From: Echinococcus granulosus
Taxonomy: Eukaryota > Platyhelminthes > Cestoda > Cyclophyllidea > Taeniidae
NCBI RefSeq assembly: GCF_000524195.1
Contig: NW_020170390.1
Coordinates: 962,824-1,026,823, forward strand
Length of the DNA stretch: 64,000 bases
Direction: 5' to 3'
Under the pieces are notes generated by a model. That model did not search any database, was not told where the DNA came from, and saw only the letters and a program-made list of their open reading frames with translations. The number at the start of each line of letters is the position of its first letter. The first letter of the stretch is position 1. Shown piece after piece: positions 24,501-35,593 of this stretch. Position numbers and translations under genes: made by a program.

Positions 24501-25536
24501 CACTGTTTGGGTATTTCTTTAACAATCGTACATAATATTGTTTTCTTTAAGTCTTAATCAAAAGCCGACCTTTTACACTATTTCTAAGATGTCAGATATC
24601 CCTACTACTAATATTAATGCCAAATTCGACTTGTTTTGAGGGTTTTTGGACATTTTTCGGACATTTTATAACTGTGTATACAGAACAATCAAAGTTAGTA
24701 AAATCCAACCGTAAAATATCATACAACAATAAATTTCCAAGGCTTGCTTAAAACTGTCAACAATGCATAGCAGATGGGAGCGTGACATTCATGGTTTATA
24801 AATTATCCCATTTGGGAATATCTGGACTCTGTCGAATAGGCGAGTATACGGTATCAGTTGAAAAAAACTTACTCTTAAAAATTGTCGTATCAGGACCGTG
24901 ATTCGTGGAAGAATCTATCTGCCAAGTCCAAGCATCAAAGAAAGTTCCCTTTTCATCATTATTTTTGAGTTCCTTCTTTGAATGAGCCACCACCGCCTTT
25001 GACTTTGTTGAATCAGTACTCCCCTCTTCCCTGCCAAAGCTCTTGGCCTCAGTAACCCGAACGGAGTGGATGGAGAGGAGGGTGGCATTTTTCATGTCCA
25101 CGGAGAGTCCCTGGTCGAAGGTGCGTTTAGAGAGGAGGCAGGCGTACTGACCGGCATCGGAGGGGTTCGCGGCGAGAACACGTAGTCCCACCCCAGATGT
25201 CAAGGGGATCTTGAAGATCCCCATGGACTCAGCTATGCCATCGGAGCTCTGTGAGACGCTCATTTCAAGATAAGTGCGACGTCCGTCGCCACTCCACGGG
25301 TCGACAACGCGGTCCCAACGTCGATGGATCCACCGCAGCGAATAGCGATGACCGCCAGAGCCACTAAACGCGGTAAGAACAAGACGCTTCGCATCTTTGC
25401 TTATGTAGCAGGGCAGGTCAGCCAAACCGCCTATCAACACCTCATGGGAAAAGGGACCGTCAAAAGTAAATTCCGCATACACCTTGGTTAAGCATCCCAG
25501 ACTCGCCAACACCACGAAGAACACCTGACACCACAT
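18561..25536 (-). CDS. Two-Ig-domain single-pass membrane protein, unidentified
   Basis: Three large exons in phase: 25536-24873, 22079-21670 and 18995-18561, giving 502 residues over 7 kb with introns of about 2.8 and 2.7 kb. It starts with a clear signal peptide (MWCQVFFVVLASLGCLTKVY). The first Ig-like domain has a strand-B cysteine (GGLADLPCYIS), a strand-C tryptophan (YSLRWIHRRW) and a strand-F motif (NPSDAGQYACLLS). A polar linker of roughly 60 residues follows. The second Ig-like domain runs from DCYADIPLVG to GSGTWQCWLEG. One transmembrane helix lies at about residues 388-413 (ATWAAPAYYLLFYLLVAVSW), followed by a basic juxtamembrane stretch (NRPKKPKKSK) and a short tail. The acceptor before 22079 has a poor pyrimidine tract. 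An adhesion molecule or receptor is likely from the architecture, but no named family is recognised. Confidence 0.72.
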
Positions 25537-25982
25537 GGTATACCTCCGGATGGAAGAGCAGAGTGGTCGATAGAAGGCGCATTTTAAAATTTGCAATTTA
25601 TTCGGCTGCTAATCAAGGTTTCAAGGAGGACTGAATTGCACCCCATAGAAAATCACTTCGCTAATTGTACACTCACTTGCCATTTAGTTTAGAAATTTAA
25701 ACATGCAGTCTGATTGAATTAATGATGCAGTTTTCTGCTTTCTCCAATGTCGTCTACAATCTTCAAAACAGGTTTTTGGACTACACACTCCTCGAGGTGT
25801 GCATAGTTAAATACCAAATTCGTTTACATTAATGCTTTTTTAGCTAAAATGCATTCTTTGCGTCATCTGTTTCAATGATCACCATTTTGAAAGCTTCAAA
25901 CGTTATGTGTCGAATCGCGACTTCTCTAAAAAAGAGGACATATTACTCTGACAGAGTGTGTACCATCGACGCGCAAAAGGGC

Positions 25983-26068
25983 TTGGAGCTACTGACATGA
26001 TCAGGGGGTCAGGCCATCCGGAGGAGGTACGATGGCGGAGCCCCTAAGTAGCCCGTTACCAAAACCGA
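25983..26068 (+). repeat. Diverged dispersed repeat, copy A
   Basis: Aligns by eye along its whole length with 26661-26747 in the same orientation. Both share a start like cttggagct/cttgggggct, a central gtac(g/a)atggcggag block and an end in tac(c/t)aaaacc. Probably the end of an old non-autonomous mobile element; no coding capacity was seen. Confidence 0.6.
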
Positions 26069-26329
26069 AAATTAGTTATTTGTATCCACTTTGGATTGTG
26101 AATGTGTATCCACGAAATATCATTTTATAGCTGCAGAAGGTTTGGGCTGTTTATTCGTTGAGATAATCACCATTCCATTTTATCACTCACCCCAACGAGA
26201 CAAATGTGTGCCAATTCCACTTTCATGAAAGGCTCCACCTTCAGTCGATAGACCTCAATCTCAATCGTTTAATTTTCTGCAGGCAACCCGTCTTAAACTA
26301 CTGCGTCTGCAAAGCAAGTCCAGTCTCTC

Positions 26330-26747
26330 TAGTGATAAAGGGTTTTGGAACTCAGGAGTGTGAACTGAGTAGTGAGTGGATCACTTGGGATAACCGCTGA
26401 TATGTTCACAAAACAGACTTTAGAGTACAAGGGCAATTTTCCGTCACAATTCAGTCGGACAGGAGGTACTCCTTTCCCAACTACGGGTTGCATGAAGGAA
26501 GTGGCGACCAAACTGATGGCCTGAAACTTATTTTCATCGAGTTTGGACTCATTTGTTCGGCTTTTGTTGCGTGTGTTAACTAGTGCTGCATTGTGGTGCT
26601 CCCAGACTTCCCTGAGGACTAAAGCACATGTAATACTCGAGCATAATAATATATATTCGACTTGGGGGCTACCGGTATGACCCCGATGCCAGCCCACTCG
26701 GCGAAAGTACAATGGCGGAGCACCCACGTGACCCCTTTACTAAAACC
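26330..26747 (+). repeat. Diverged dispersed repeat, copy B (longer)
   Basis: The 3' part (26661-26747) matches copy A. The 5' part near 26340-26398 (gtgagtggatcacttggg) resembles a segment at 27715-27765, where the copy also ends in a ggctaaccggcatg block like this one. This suggests a unit of about 400 nt. Family and class are not identified. Confidence 0.45.
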
Positions 26748-27699
26748 AAGAGTTATGCAAGCAATATAGTATCACTCTCATCAAGTATGACAAACTTTTT
26801 AAACCTTGACTCTTATCACTTTAATCAATGGGGACACGTAAGTCCCCCTTCTTTGTTTTAAAGAAAAGAGAATTGTCCTGAACACTATGCGTCTTACTTT
26901 TGGTGAGTTTTTTCTGGACCCGATTTATCTAAACCAATCACCGGTAGTAATTTATCACTGCAGCTTTTTCAAATGCTCCACGCCAAGCCGCAGCCGCTCC
27001 AGAACCGAGGTCAACTCGATTCGCATCCAACAGGACCAGCCTAGAGTTTACGATGAAAGCGGATTCAAAATAAGGATGAAATGCCGCAGGGCACCAAAAA
27101 ACTAACTAATAAATCCTCACTAAAATTCGTTACATGAACCTTTTCGGTCGTCTGACATCTCACACTTAGGTGGACGCAGAAATGTTTACTTATTGTCCTT
27201 ACGAAAGCGTGAGTTCACTTAGACAAAACTGTTTGATTACACAATCTCATGCATAGGCTTATAAATATTTATGGTAAACTGTGATTTAGCTAAGAGTGTA
27301 AATTTATTTGACTGACTAAAAGGCGATTGTGCGTGGGAAAGCTTTCCAGTTACTCGAATGATTATCCATGCTTCTGCTTAGACCCGATTCGTCTGAATTT
27401 ACTTCCCAGTTCTTGGGAGTTCAACCACCAATCTGAATCACTACAATCACTACCTGTAATCAGTTTTTAAACTGATTTGACACTTGAGAAGCACAGAAGG
27501 CACTTCAGTTGGTCATAAACTTAAATGTCTTCCCGTAACTGTAATAACTACCTCAGTCGCAACCGGGCCGGTCTGCAGACCTTCCCAGGTGAAATGTCAT
27601 CCCCACTGAAATGCGCATGAATAAGCACCCGGCACCTGCTGTTGGCTTGTACTTAAGGTGGGGCATCACCATGGCGCAAGATGCCTAATTTGAATAATG

Positions 27700-27830
27700 A
27701 CTCAGCTCGGCGTGGTGTCGGAAGCGTGAGTCACTAAGCCGGATCACGATGATTGCTGGTACTTGGATCTATATATCAGAGCTGAGGGCTAACCGGCATG
27801 CCATGTGACCAAGGCCTCCTCCACTTTATT
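27700..27830 (+). repeat. Diverged dispersed repeat, partial copy C
   Basis: Contains gcgtgagtcactaagcc and ctgagggctaaccggcat, which resemble the two ends of the 26330-26747 copy. A reverse-orientation relative of the first block lies within 35020-35080. Similarity was judged by eye only. Confidence 0.35.
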
Positions 27831-28456
27831 AATGTAATTTTTTAAAGTTATTCTCTATAGGAGTTTGATCAAATTTTTGACCAAGGTAATGACTATTAAA
27901 ACCCACCTTCCACATTAGCTGTGGTTGTAGGCGTCACCCACTGGTCCCACTTTCACCCACTATGAAGAGCTCGCAATTAAGTGTCTGGTTTCTCTCTGAA
28001 GACGTCACAATGTAACAGTAAAAGCTAACGATATTGTGCGTCTGGAGAATGCAAAAGTGCATTACTTCCTCAAGAAAAACTTCTTTAGCAGCTCATTTTC
28101 ATAATTTTTGAAGCCATATCTGAGTGCAATATACCACGTCTACCTGTTGTGTTCAAGGGTGATTCCATCCCAGTGCCCCCACTTCGGGCAGCGCTGACTT
28201 TCAATGCTCGCAAATTGTTAATGGCAGATTTACTTTAGCTGAAACAGACGGGGCGCTTGAGCCGTGCCTTAATGCGTTCAGTTGTGCGGGTCCCAGAACT
28301 GCCTATGTGAGGGCCTATCTTTGTTTGCTCCTGTTACCCCCATAAAGCTGGTGTTGAGAATTTACGGTTGTAACCTGGAAAAGAAACAGGTTTACTTTGA
28401 CGCTCTAAACCGACGAGTGGTATCCAAAGTCAAAAATGTGGCCACGAAAAACTCAC

Positions 28457-28579
28457 CGTGCAGGAGAGAGCCTCCGCTACCTCTACTTGGTGACTCGGTG
28501 ATGGAGGTAGAATGGGTAATGCATTAACTTGCACACAATTGCACCCACCGTTCATTTCATGGCATTCAGCGCGCTCTGC
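28457..28579 (-). other. Candidate coding exon (cysteine-containing segment)
   Basis: A 123-nt, less AT-rich stretch bounded on minus by an AG acceptor and a consensus gtgagt donor, phase 0 at both ends. It reads AERAECHEMNGGCNC, then a proline/serine stretch and QVEVAEALSCT. It follows the 29136-29227 segment in transcription order, with which it is in phase. Possibly an exon of an unrecognised secreted or membrane protein gene; no start or stop exon was found. Confidence 0.25.
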
Positions 28580-29135
28580 CTTGCCACAAACCCCGATCCT
28601 GTTTACGTTCAAATTCCAGGCTTTGGGTTTATAATGCTAGATTTGACTTGAACAGGAGGAGCAGTTGCGTACCGGAAGAGGAATAAATGACCCAAGTACG
28701 TAAGCACTTACTGGGCTCGCCCATGGTTATGCGTGGTGATAATCGTTCTCTGATAGAAGGAGGCTTCAAAAGTGATGAAAACGGATTGCTAAAGAGATGC
28801 CTTATGAGTGCTATGCATTCTCCAGGCGCGCAGTACAATTAGCCTGCATCATACACTAGTGCTTATCAAAAGTCGTGCGCTCGAAACCCTCCATATCAAC
28901 TCCGAATCAAGTACAAAACAAGTACAAAAAGGTTTAGGGAATGATGAGATTCCGTGTTCAGGTAGCAAAAGGAGGAAGAGGATTGTTTCTGATGAGTAAA
29001 TGCTGAGATTGCTAGCAACAGCGACAGCTTTGATTGCCCCACCAGGAAAATGGTTAAAGGGGAAAAAGGAGGTCACTCGACGAGATGGGGTAGGGTGGGA
29101 TAGGGTGCTGATGGCTCCGCCGAACTTGGCCTCAC

Positions 29136-29227
29136 CTCCACCCCCAAGCAGGCTTCATGAGAAGTGGAAAGAGCCACGTCTTGTGTCACATTGGTTTGAT
29201 TGTAGGGTGACGACACTTGAACCACTT
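29136..29227 (-). other. Candidate coding exon (glycosylation-rich segment)
   Basis: A 92-nt minus-strand stretch with an atgcag acceptor and gtgagg donor, reading VVQVSSPYNQTNVTQDVALS then TSHEACLGVE. It carries overlapping N-glycosylation sequons (NQT, NVT). It ends in phase 0, matching the candidate exon 28457-28579. Confidence 0.25.
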
Positions 29228-31633
29228 CTGCATAGGCTAAAACAAACATAACTGAGTGAGATGGCACAATTTCGTGAGGAAAGGTGCTTTATAGGAAAGG
29301 TGAGGAATGTAATAACATAAGTTGATACTTCAGCTAATTGAAGCAGAAGAACTGTTTTGAATTATCTAGGATTGCGTAATAATCTTAAATGAAAAGCTCA
29401 ATTCTATGAAGCAATCACGTTGAGCCGCCCTAGTGATAATTGCATTTAGTATAGAAACAGTTTCATACACCAACTAACACTAATAAATTGTATCGTTGAT
29501 AAGTAAATTGAACGCGAGCGGTTGATTACGCTGTGACAAAAGCTTCGTCCAGGTCCGTGCAATGCTTTTACCAGCCAAATCGTCGACGGGGTATTCCTAT
29601 TTAGAACTCAATTATAAAACTGGTATCTGGGGCCAGGTGTGTGATGGCAAGGGTAAGTCAAGACCTTAAAATCCATGTTAGCGAACTGAATGCACACCAC
29701 GGACGACTGAGTTGTTAGTTGTGCAATAGGGTACTGTTTCTGTGCTTTCGCACATACGCATAACTCATATGGCCGGACGACAGACGGGCCATAATTTCCT
29801 AGCTCACACCGAACAAACACAGATATGGAGTACGAATAGAAGACCACGTAAAAAACCAGTCCTAAGTTTCAGCAAAATTACCAAAATGCGGTAAGAACCA
29901 CTTACGGCATTTACGAGCCCACTGCGATAAATTCTCGAGTGATTTCTTTTCACTCCAGTCTTACTTCGGTGTGGCCTTCCAAATCATTTAATTATCAGTA
30001 GACACATTAGGGAGGAACAAAAGTGCCTTCGTTGCCGTATGAAATAGGGCTGATGATAGGTATTTTCACATTGCCACGTGGGCAGGAGTATCGCCATCAT
30101 ATGCACATTTGTGCATTAAAACCATGTTCGTAGATTAGGAGGAGAATTAACAAGGACTGCAACGCACATGCTGATTTGGGATAACGCCTACACACTTTGC
30201 TGGAAGTGGTTGGCATAAAACGCCACAGACCTTAAGACATGATGGTAAACGATGGGTAAAGAACGACAAAGAGAATTGGCCCAACGTCCAACCCCAAAGT
30301 TTTACGATAAAATACCTTCTTTGTGTAAATAATTTTGTTACAGAATGTCAAACTCTACCTTTCGGGAGAATAACTAATAGGAAAACGTTTGAAATGCCCC
30401 ACAAGCTCCCCACTGACAGTAATTGAAATAAAAGTAGCATAACAAACGATATGAAATCGAATCAGGAAAAAATGTGGATCATGGACTCTAAACTGATTAC
30501 CAACGCGTCTAACGTAGAAATCAGCTAATGCTGCGCATTAAGGCAGATGAAGCCCAAATAGATGCTTTTATGGCAAAACCGTCCAAAATTGAAGTAAAGA
30601 GCTCTCGTGATGTAAAGAAACGCAGAAAAGATGGAACTATTTTATCCGGAACTTGATTCAACAGTCATGAACTGCTTCACGGTAATGCGCCTAATCATGG
30701 CAACTTTAGCGTTTAGCCACATTTACACGTAAACCTGCTTGAGCCAACTGGCGGCATTACGATGGTGTGACACACTTCAAGACCAAGAATACACTCCAGA
30801 GATGTTATTAGGAACGGTGACAAAAGAGCTTTGCAGTGGGAATGAATTGCTCTGGAAAGATGGTAATTCGGAGCATTCATTTCATTTAAACGTCATTTGG
30901 ACAGCCTTACCACAAACTGCACTGTGCAAACGAAGGAGGTGGAGAGGGCATTTACGTGTCAAACCTGGATGTAAAACGAAAGTCTAAAGGATTAAACTTC
31001 CGGCTAATGGTGTTTGCATGAATTAAATTGAATGAATGTGATGCAAAGAACTTAAGCCCTGGAGGCTGACATTCCATGAGAACCCACACGAGCAAAAAAA
31101 CGCGACCAGCTGCTGCCAGTGTGGTCACCAACAGCCATTAAAACTGATCCTTTTAATAACTAAGACTGCAATTTAGCCCTGCTTAAAAGCCCTCTGACCG
31201 GCTAGATTAATTAAAAGCATGTGTCCCAACGATATTTCCTACCAAGGTGACAATTTAGACTAACCAATTGATCAACTTGAGGGTCTAGAGTCAATAAAAG
31301 AAACCAAAATTCTCATTCCATCTACTGTTGTGAGATGGTGTTGAAAAGGAAAGAAGGGGGTTTCGTTCATTTAAATGGCATGCCTTCATGTTGCAGTTAC
31401 TTTGAATTTACTCCCAAATGGTGTGGTCTATTGTTTTTCGACTAATGGATAAGAAATTGCACTATAGGGCAATATGAAAAAACAAAGTGAATAAAATAAC
31501 CGGATTAGTTGTTTGAACTCAAAATAGCCGGTTATCAGAAAGAAAGGCTTACTATCAAAATGGTTTGATCTCATCCACACAGCATTCACGTACCGCTAAG
31601 ACAGAAAGTAATAAAAAGAATTCCGCAGCTTAC

Positions 31634-31789
31634 AGGGCGGAGCGGAGTCGGAGGGTGGGAAAGTTAGCTCCGTAGGAGGGTGCTGGTGTTGGGAGTGCGA
31701 AGAGGCGGAGGAGCGTGGAATCCGTGGAGTTGGCGCATAGTCCGGATTCGTGGGCGGCGGTCGAAGGAGGAATGACGAAACTTCAGCAT
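31634..31789 (-). other. Candidate proline-rich coding exon
   Basis: A GC-rich 156-nt island in AT-rich sequence, flanked on minus by a ttatag acceptor and a gtaagc donor, symmetric in phase 1. It reads EVSSFLLRPPPTNPDYAPTP, then a serine/histidine/proline-rich stretch ending SDSAPP, typical of a cytoplasmic tail or disordered exon. Direct joining to 29227 would create a stop codon, so if real another exon lies between. Confidence 0.3.
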
Positions 31790-34700
31790 CTATAAGACAA
31801 GATTAATTCACGTTAAACTGAAATTCCCTGTGGTAAACAGGTTTCAACGGCTTAAGTAGCACCAATGTAGACAGTTAATCGACATAGGGTCAAAAAGTGG
31901 ATAAGACCGTGAATAAACCCCAAATGGTGGGATAATTGCTAGGGCTAATCGTTTTGTGAAACAAATAAAATGACAGAGGATGGTGAAGTTCATCGAAACA
32001 ATTAGTCTAACGACCATCAGCAGCCACCAAATTTTATGAAATTTGGTGAAAGGTATAAAAAGTTGGCAATCTCTCATGAGTTTGTTGGGGAATTATGAAA
32101 AGAAGGCGATAGCATAAGATTTTTGGAGAAAAACTACGAATAATGCATAATGGTAAGAAGCTAAAATTTACTAGGACAGATTAGACGCAATAGGTTATGC
32201 TGGTAAAACACCCATTAATTCTTAAAAACCATGAAGATAACGACAGTGCTTCTTCCATTTGGAAGCCTTTACGGAAATTCGACTTTTACAATTACTAAGA
32301 TTCAACGAAATAAGCACATGTTGGATAAACAATTTGTCTCGTGGCCAAATGCCCACACAATAAAATAAGCCGTTACGCGTTCAATTTTAGTGAGAAGTAG
32401 GGATGTCTGATAATTCGGATGTTTCAAACGTAAAAAGGTCACAGTCCCAACGTGTTTATACTTATCAGAAAACACAGAGGTGGGAGTATAGACTAACTGG
32501 TGACTTATTGCTAAAAGTGACCTATTTTAGTGCCGGAGCGCCTCATTTGGAACACGAATGGAGTGCTGTACGTTCACGTGATTTAAAGCGGCACAGGGCA
32601 TACTACAGGACGCCATTGAAGGTAGGTAGCAAAAACCACTTAACTTTACGTGCATAGGAAAAAAAACACTTGATCTTTCGATCAAGGAAGCATATAGGTT
32701 CAGATGGCAAAGCCTGGTTGCCGGTGAACAAACACCATTTCATTCACGCAGTTTCCATGTCTTTTAGGACACTGATTAGCGATGCGAGTGGATTGGATTT
32801 TCACAGGAATACCTCGCGAGATCAGGACCACAAGTAAATAAGGAATTACGAACAGGAGTTTATTAATTTGCAGTTCTAATAGTTAATAGTTGGGATTTCT
32901 CGCTCAATGGCTTATTCTAAAATGCGACTTTTGTGGAAAGTTTCGCGACTAGCTACATTCATTTGCAGACACAGACACGATATAAAAGGTTCTTATGAGT
33001 CGAAACCGACACTGATGAGGCATGACCGACTGCATGAATTCGGCAGAGGACAGTACATCCACAAACCACTCCACAGCCTTGCATAAACATTTACACGCCC
33101 AGTTCAAACAAAAAAGTAAGTCCTAAGCAGCCCATTTGTCGAAAACCAATCAAACGCTCAGGAATTTCACAGAAGATGTAATTCGTTAGTTATGCAAGAG
33201 TGAAATATCAATATGCAATTCAGTAGGCATGGAACGATAACACCTGTAGGCGTATGTGACATCGTATCCTACGTAAAAAGCCATTATTTTGACTTACTGA
33301 GACCAGTTAAAACCAAGTCATGACCATTTTATACGACATTGCAAAAAAATCAAAAAGGAAGCAAATGACCTGTTTATCAGCAGCACATATTACAAAGTGC
33401 GCCTGATAATGTGGAAAGTGCCTCAAAGTTTAATAAAGCATAGAATTTTACAAATCTACTAGCATACATAATAACGTGCATAAGGGAGCGGGTAACCTCA
33501 TACTTGCTAAGAGACACTATTTGACTAAAATGCAAAGATGCTTAGGTTTTCGATCACAATAGATTTGTGAAATTATATTTAGGAATCATGTTAAATGGTA
33601 TCGGCTAGCTTGCAAGCTACCTGTACCCTAATGAGCCAAGTAGTGAACACGAAATAACATAAAAGTAGTCTAACGGAAAGACTACGTGTAGGATACGACA
33701 GTACCTTTGAACGATCGAGCGAGTCAGGCTACAAAAGTATGAATTACCAGAGGTATTTTTTGTGAACACACTGAAATAATTCGTGGGAATAGACAAAATA
33801 TAGCTATGGAACGAACCATCAGGATGGTGGACAATTGGGGATGGCCTGTGGTGGCGCACTTTCCGCTTTGTACAAAGGTAGCATGATACACAGGCAATTC
33901 CAATGACTGTAACAATGAGCAGACCACCTAAACAAAAGTGGCGAGTGTTAGCGGTCAGACTATACTAACCGACTGTGTTAAAAAGTAGTATATACTGTAA
34001 ATCGTTCGCATTAGCACCGAAAGCACTCAACGGGGGATTTGTAAAAGGATCAGAAATAGGTCTACAGCAAAGAATGGTGTGCTTTTCGTCTCCAAAAAAC
34101 TTGTACAAGAAAGACTGAGTGACACTAAAACGCGAGAACTAACGATAAACTTTAAAAGAACAATAAGCACAGATATGTAAATAAGCATAGCGCAGAGTTG
34201 CCCGGAATGAAAGGATAACATACTACTTATTTACTTGCAAGACAAAAGACAATTGAGGTTAGCTGAGATTGAGACAAGCATGTATCAGCAAACAAATGAT
34301 ACGTCTGATTTCAGACTAAAAAATTATGGATGTACTAGCTGCTGCGAGTACATACCAGCAAATACAAGAGCCCAAAACACAGGCGTAAGTTCGCCAAAAT
34401 CCAGAAATTCCCTATCGGCCACCTCTCGCTTCATCGCCAGACTACAAAATCCAAGCAAAACCGGAGAATCCCACAAGGGATGATATCGATAATATTAGCG
34501 CTAAAGCGGCAAAGCCAACCAGCATTGTCACAGGAACACATACAAACGATAGTGCTTCATTTGCAATTCAGCTTCTTATGGAACTAATAATTCATAGCAA
34601 ATACTCCTCTCGCAATAAGTAAATAGAGAGTTTATAGCACTTAAATATCCATTCCGAAATGACTGGCCTTATGCATTTTTATTATTTGCTCAAAATTGAG

Positions 34701-35593
34701 ATGAACATCAGGCATCATTTTACCAAAAAATGGTTTGCGTATGTTTTTCACGAATAAAAGCCTCCGATATACACTGATTTGGCGTTTAAATTTCCTTCAT
34801 TTAGTCTTTTATATTGTTGATATATTGTATCGACCATTAAATTGAAATAACTCGTAGTGTAAGACCATGCGCTGCAAGCGCCGTAGCTCATAGACCTTTC
34901 TACGTTTAAATGCTTATTAAGGACCGTATATTTTTCGGTTGCCACTGCAACACGCTCCCCAGTAGACCCTTCTCATATGCATAACCCACCAGCATGCTAC
35001 GAACGTGGATTCGCTCGGACTAGATAATCAGCGACCCGTCTAACGGCTTGTGACTCAGCCACCCAGCACCAATATAGCCGCACACCCATCAAAACCCTAA
35101 AGGGGAACCTCTCCACCTTTGCCACAAACCAATCCGATAAGCAACGGAACTTCAGGTGAGTGGTGCGACCCCCTCCCCCCGCACTCTCCTTCGTTGAGGT
35201 AAAGTGACACAGGACTTTTATACTCGAGGTCACAGATTGCCAAGGAGACTGTCGTGATGAATGTTATTAAATTACAGTATAATGTACACTTGATGCTTCT
35301 CCCACATCATTTTAGACTTCATCCAGTAACGTTGACTTGGTATCCTGATCCACCTTCGGCTGCCACGTAGAAAACACACATCAGTTAAGGAGACAACAGC
35401 AGCGACAACCTACAGTAAAGCAGTTTTTACCCAAAGTTTTTAATCTCATCGTCGCATTACCATCAGGGATACTTTAACCTCTAGCTTGGAAAAAAATGTA
35501 GATATCATAAACTGAACAACGTCTAGTAACTTGCGGTATTAAGTGCTCTGCAGTTTAAATGCCAGCTAAATCCACTGGAAATTTAAAAGGATA

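Larger units (their letters stand above)
25537..35593. other. About 10 kb without a recognisable gene
   Basis: Between the Ig-domain gene and POLR3A. It contains diverged dispersed repeats (near 25983-26068, 26330-26747, 27700-27830 and 35000-35233) and three coding-like minus-strand segments listed separately. Most of the remainder is AT-rich with only short, unsupported ORFs. No RNA gene was recognised by eye. Confidence 0.5.

Noticed and set aside
32403..32657. 84-codon plus-strand ORF in the gene-poor gap
   Set aside because: It has an ATG and moderate composition, but no similarity, splice context or neighbouring exons support it; chance is the simpler explanation.
35000..35233. Minus-strand 78-codon ORF next to the POLR3A 3' end
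   Set aside because: No splice sites or family match were found. Part of it resembles, in reverse orientation, the dispersed repeat at 27700-27765.
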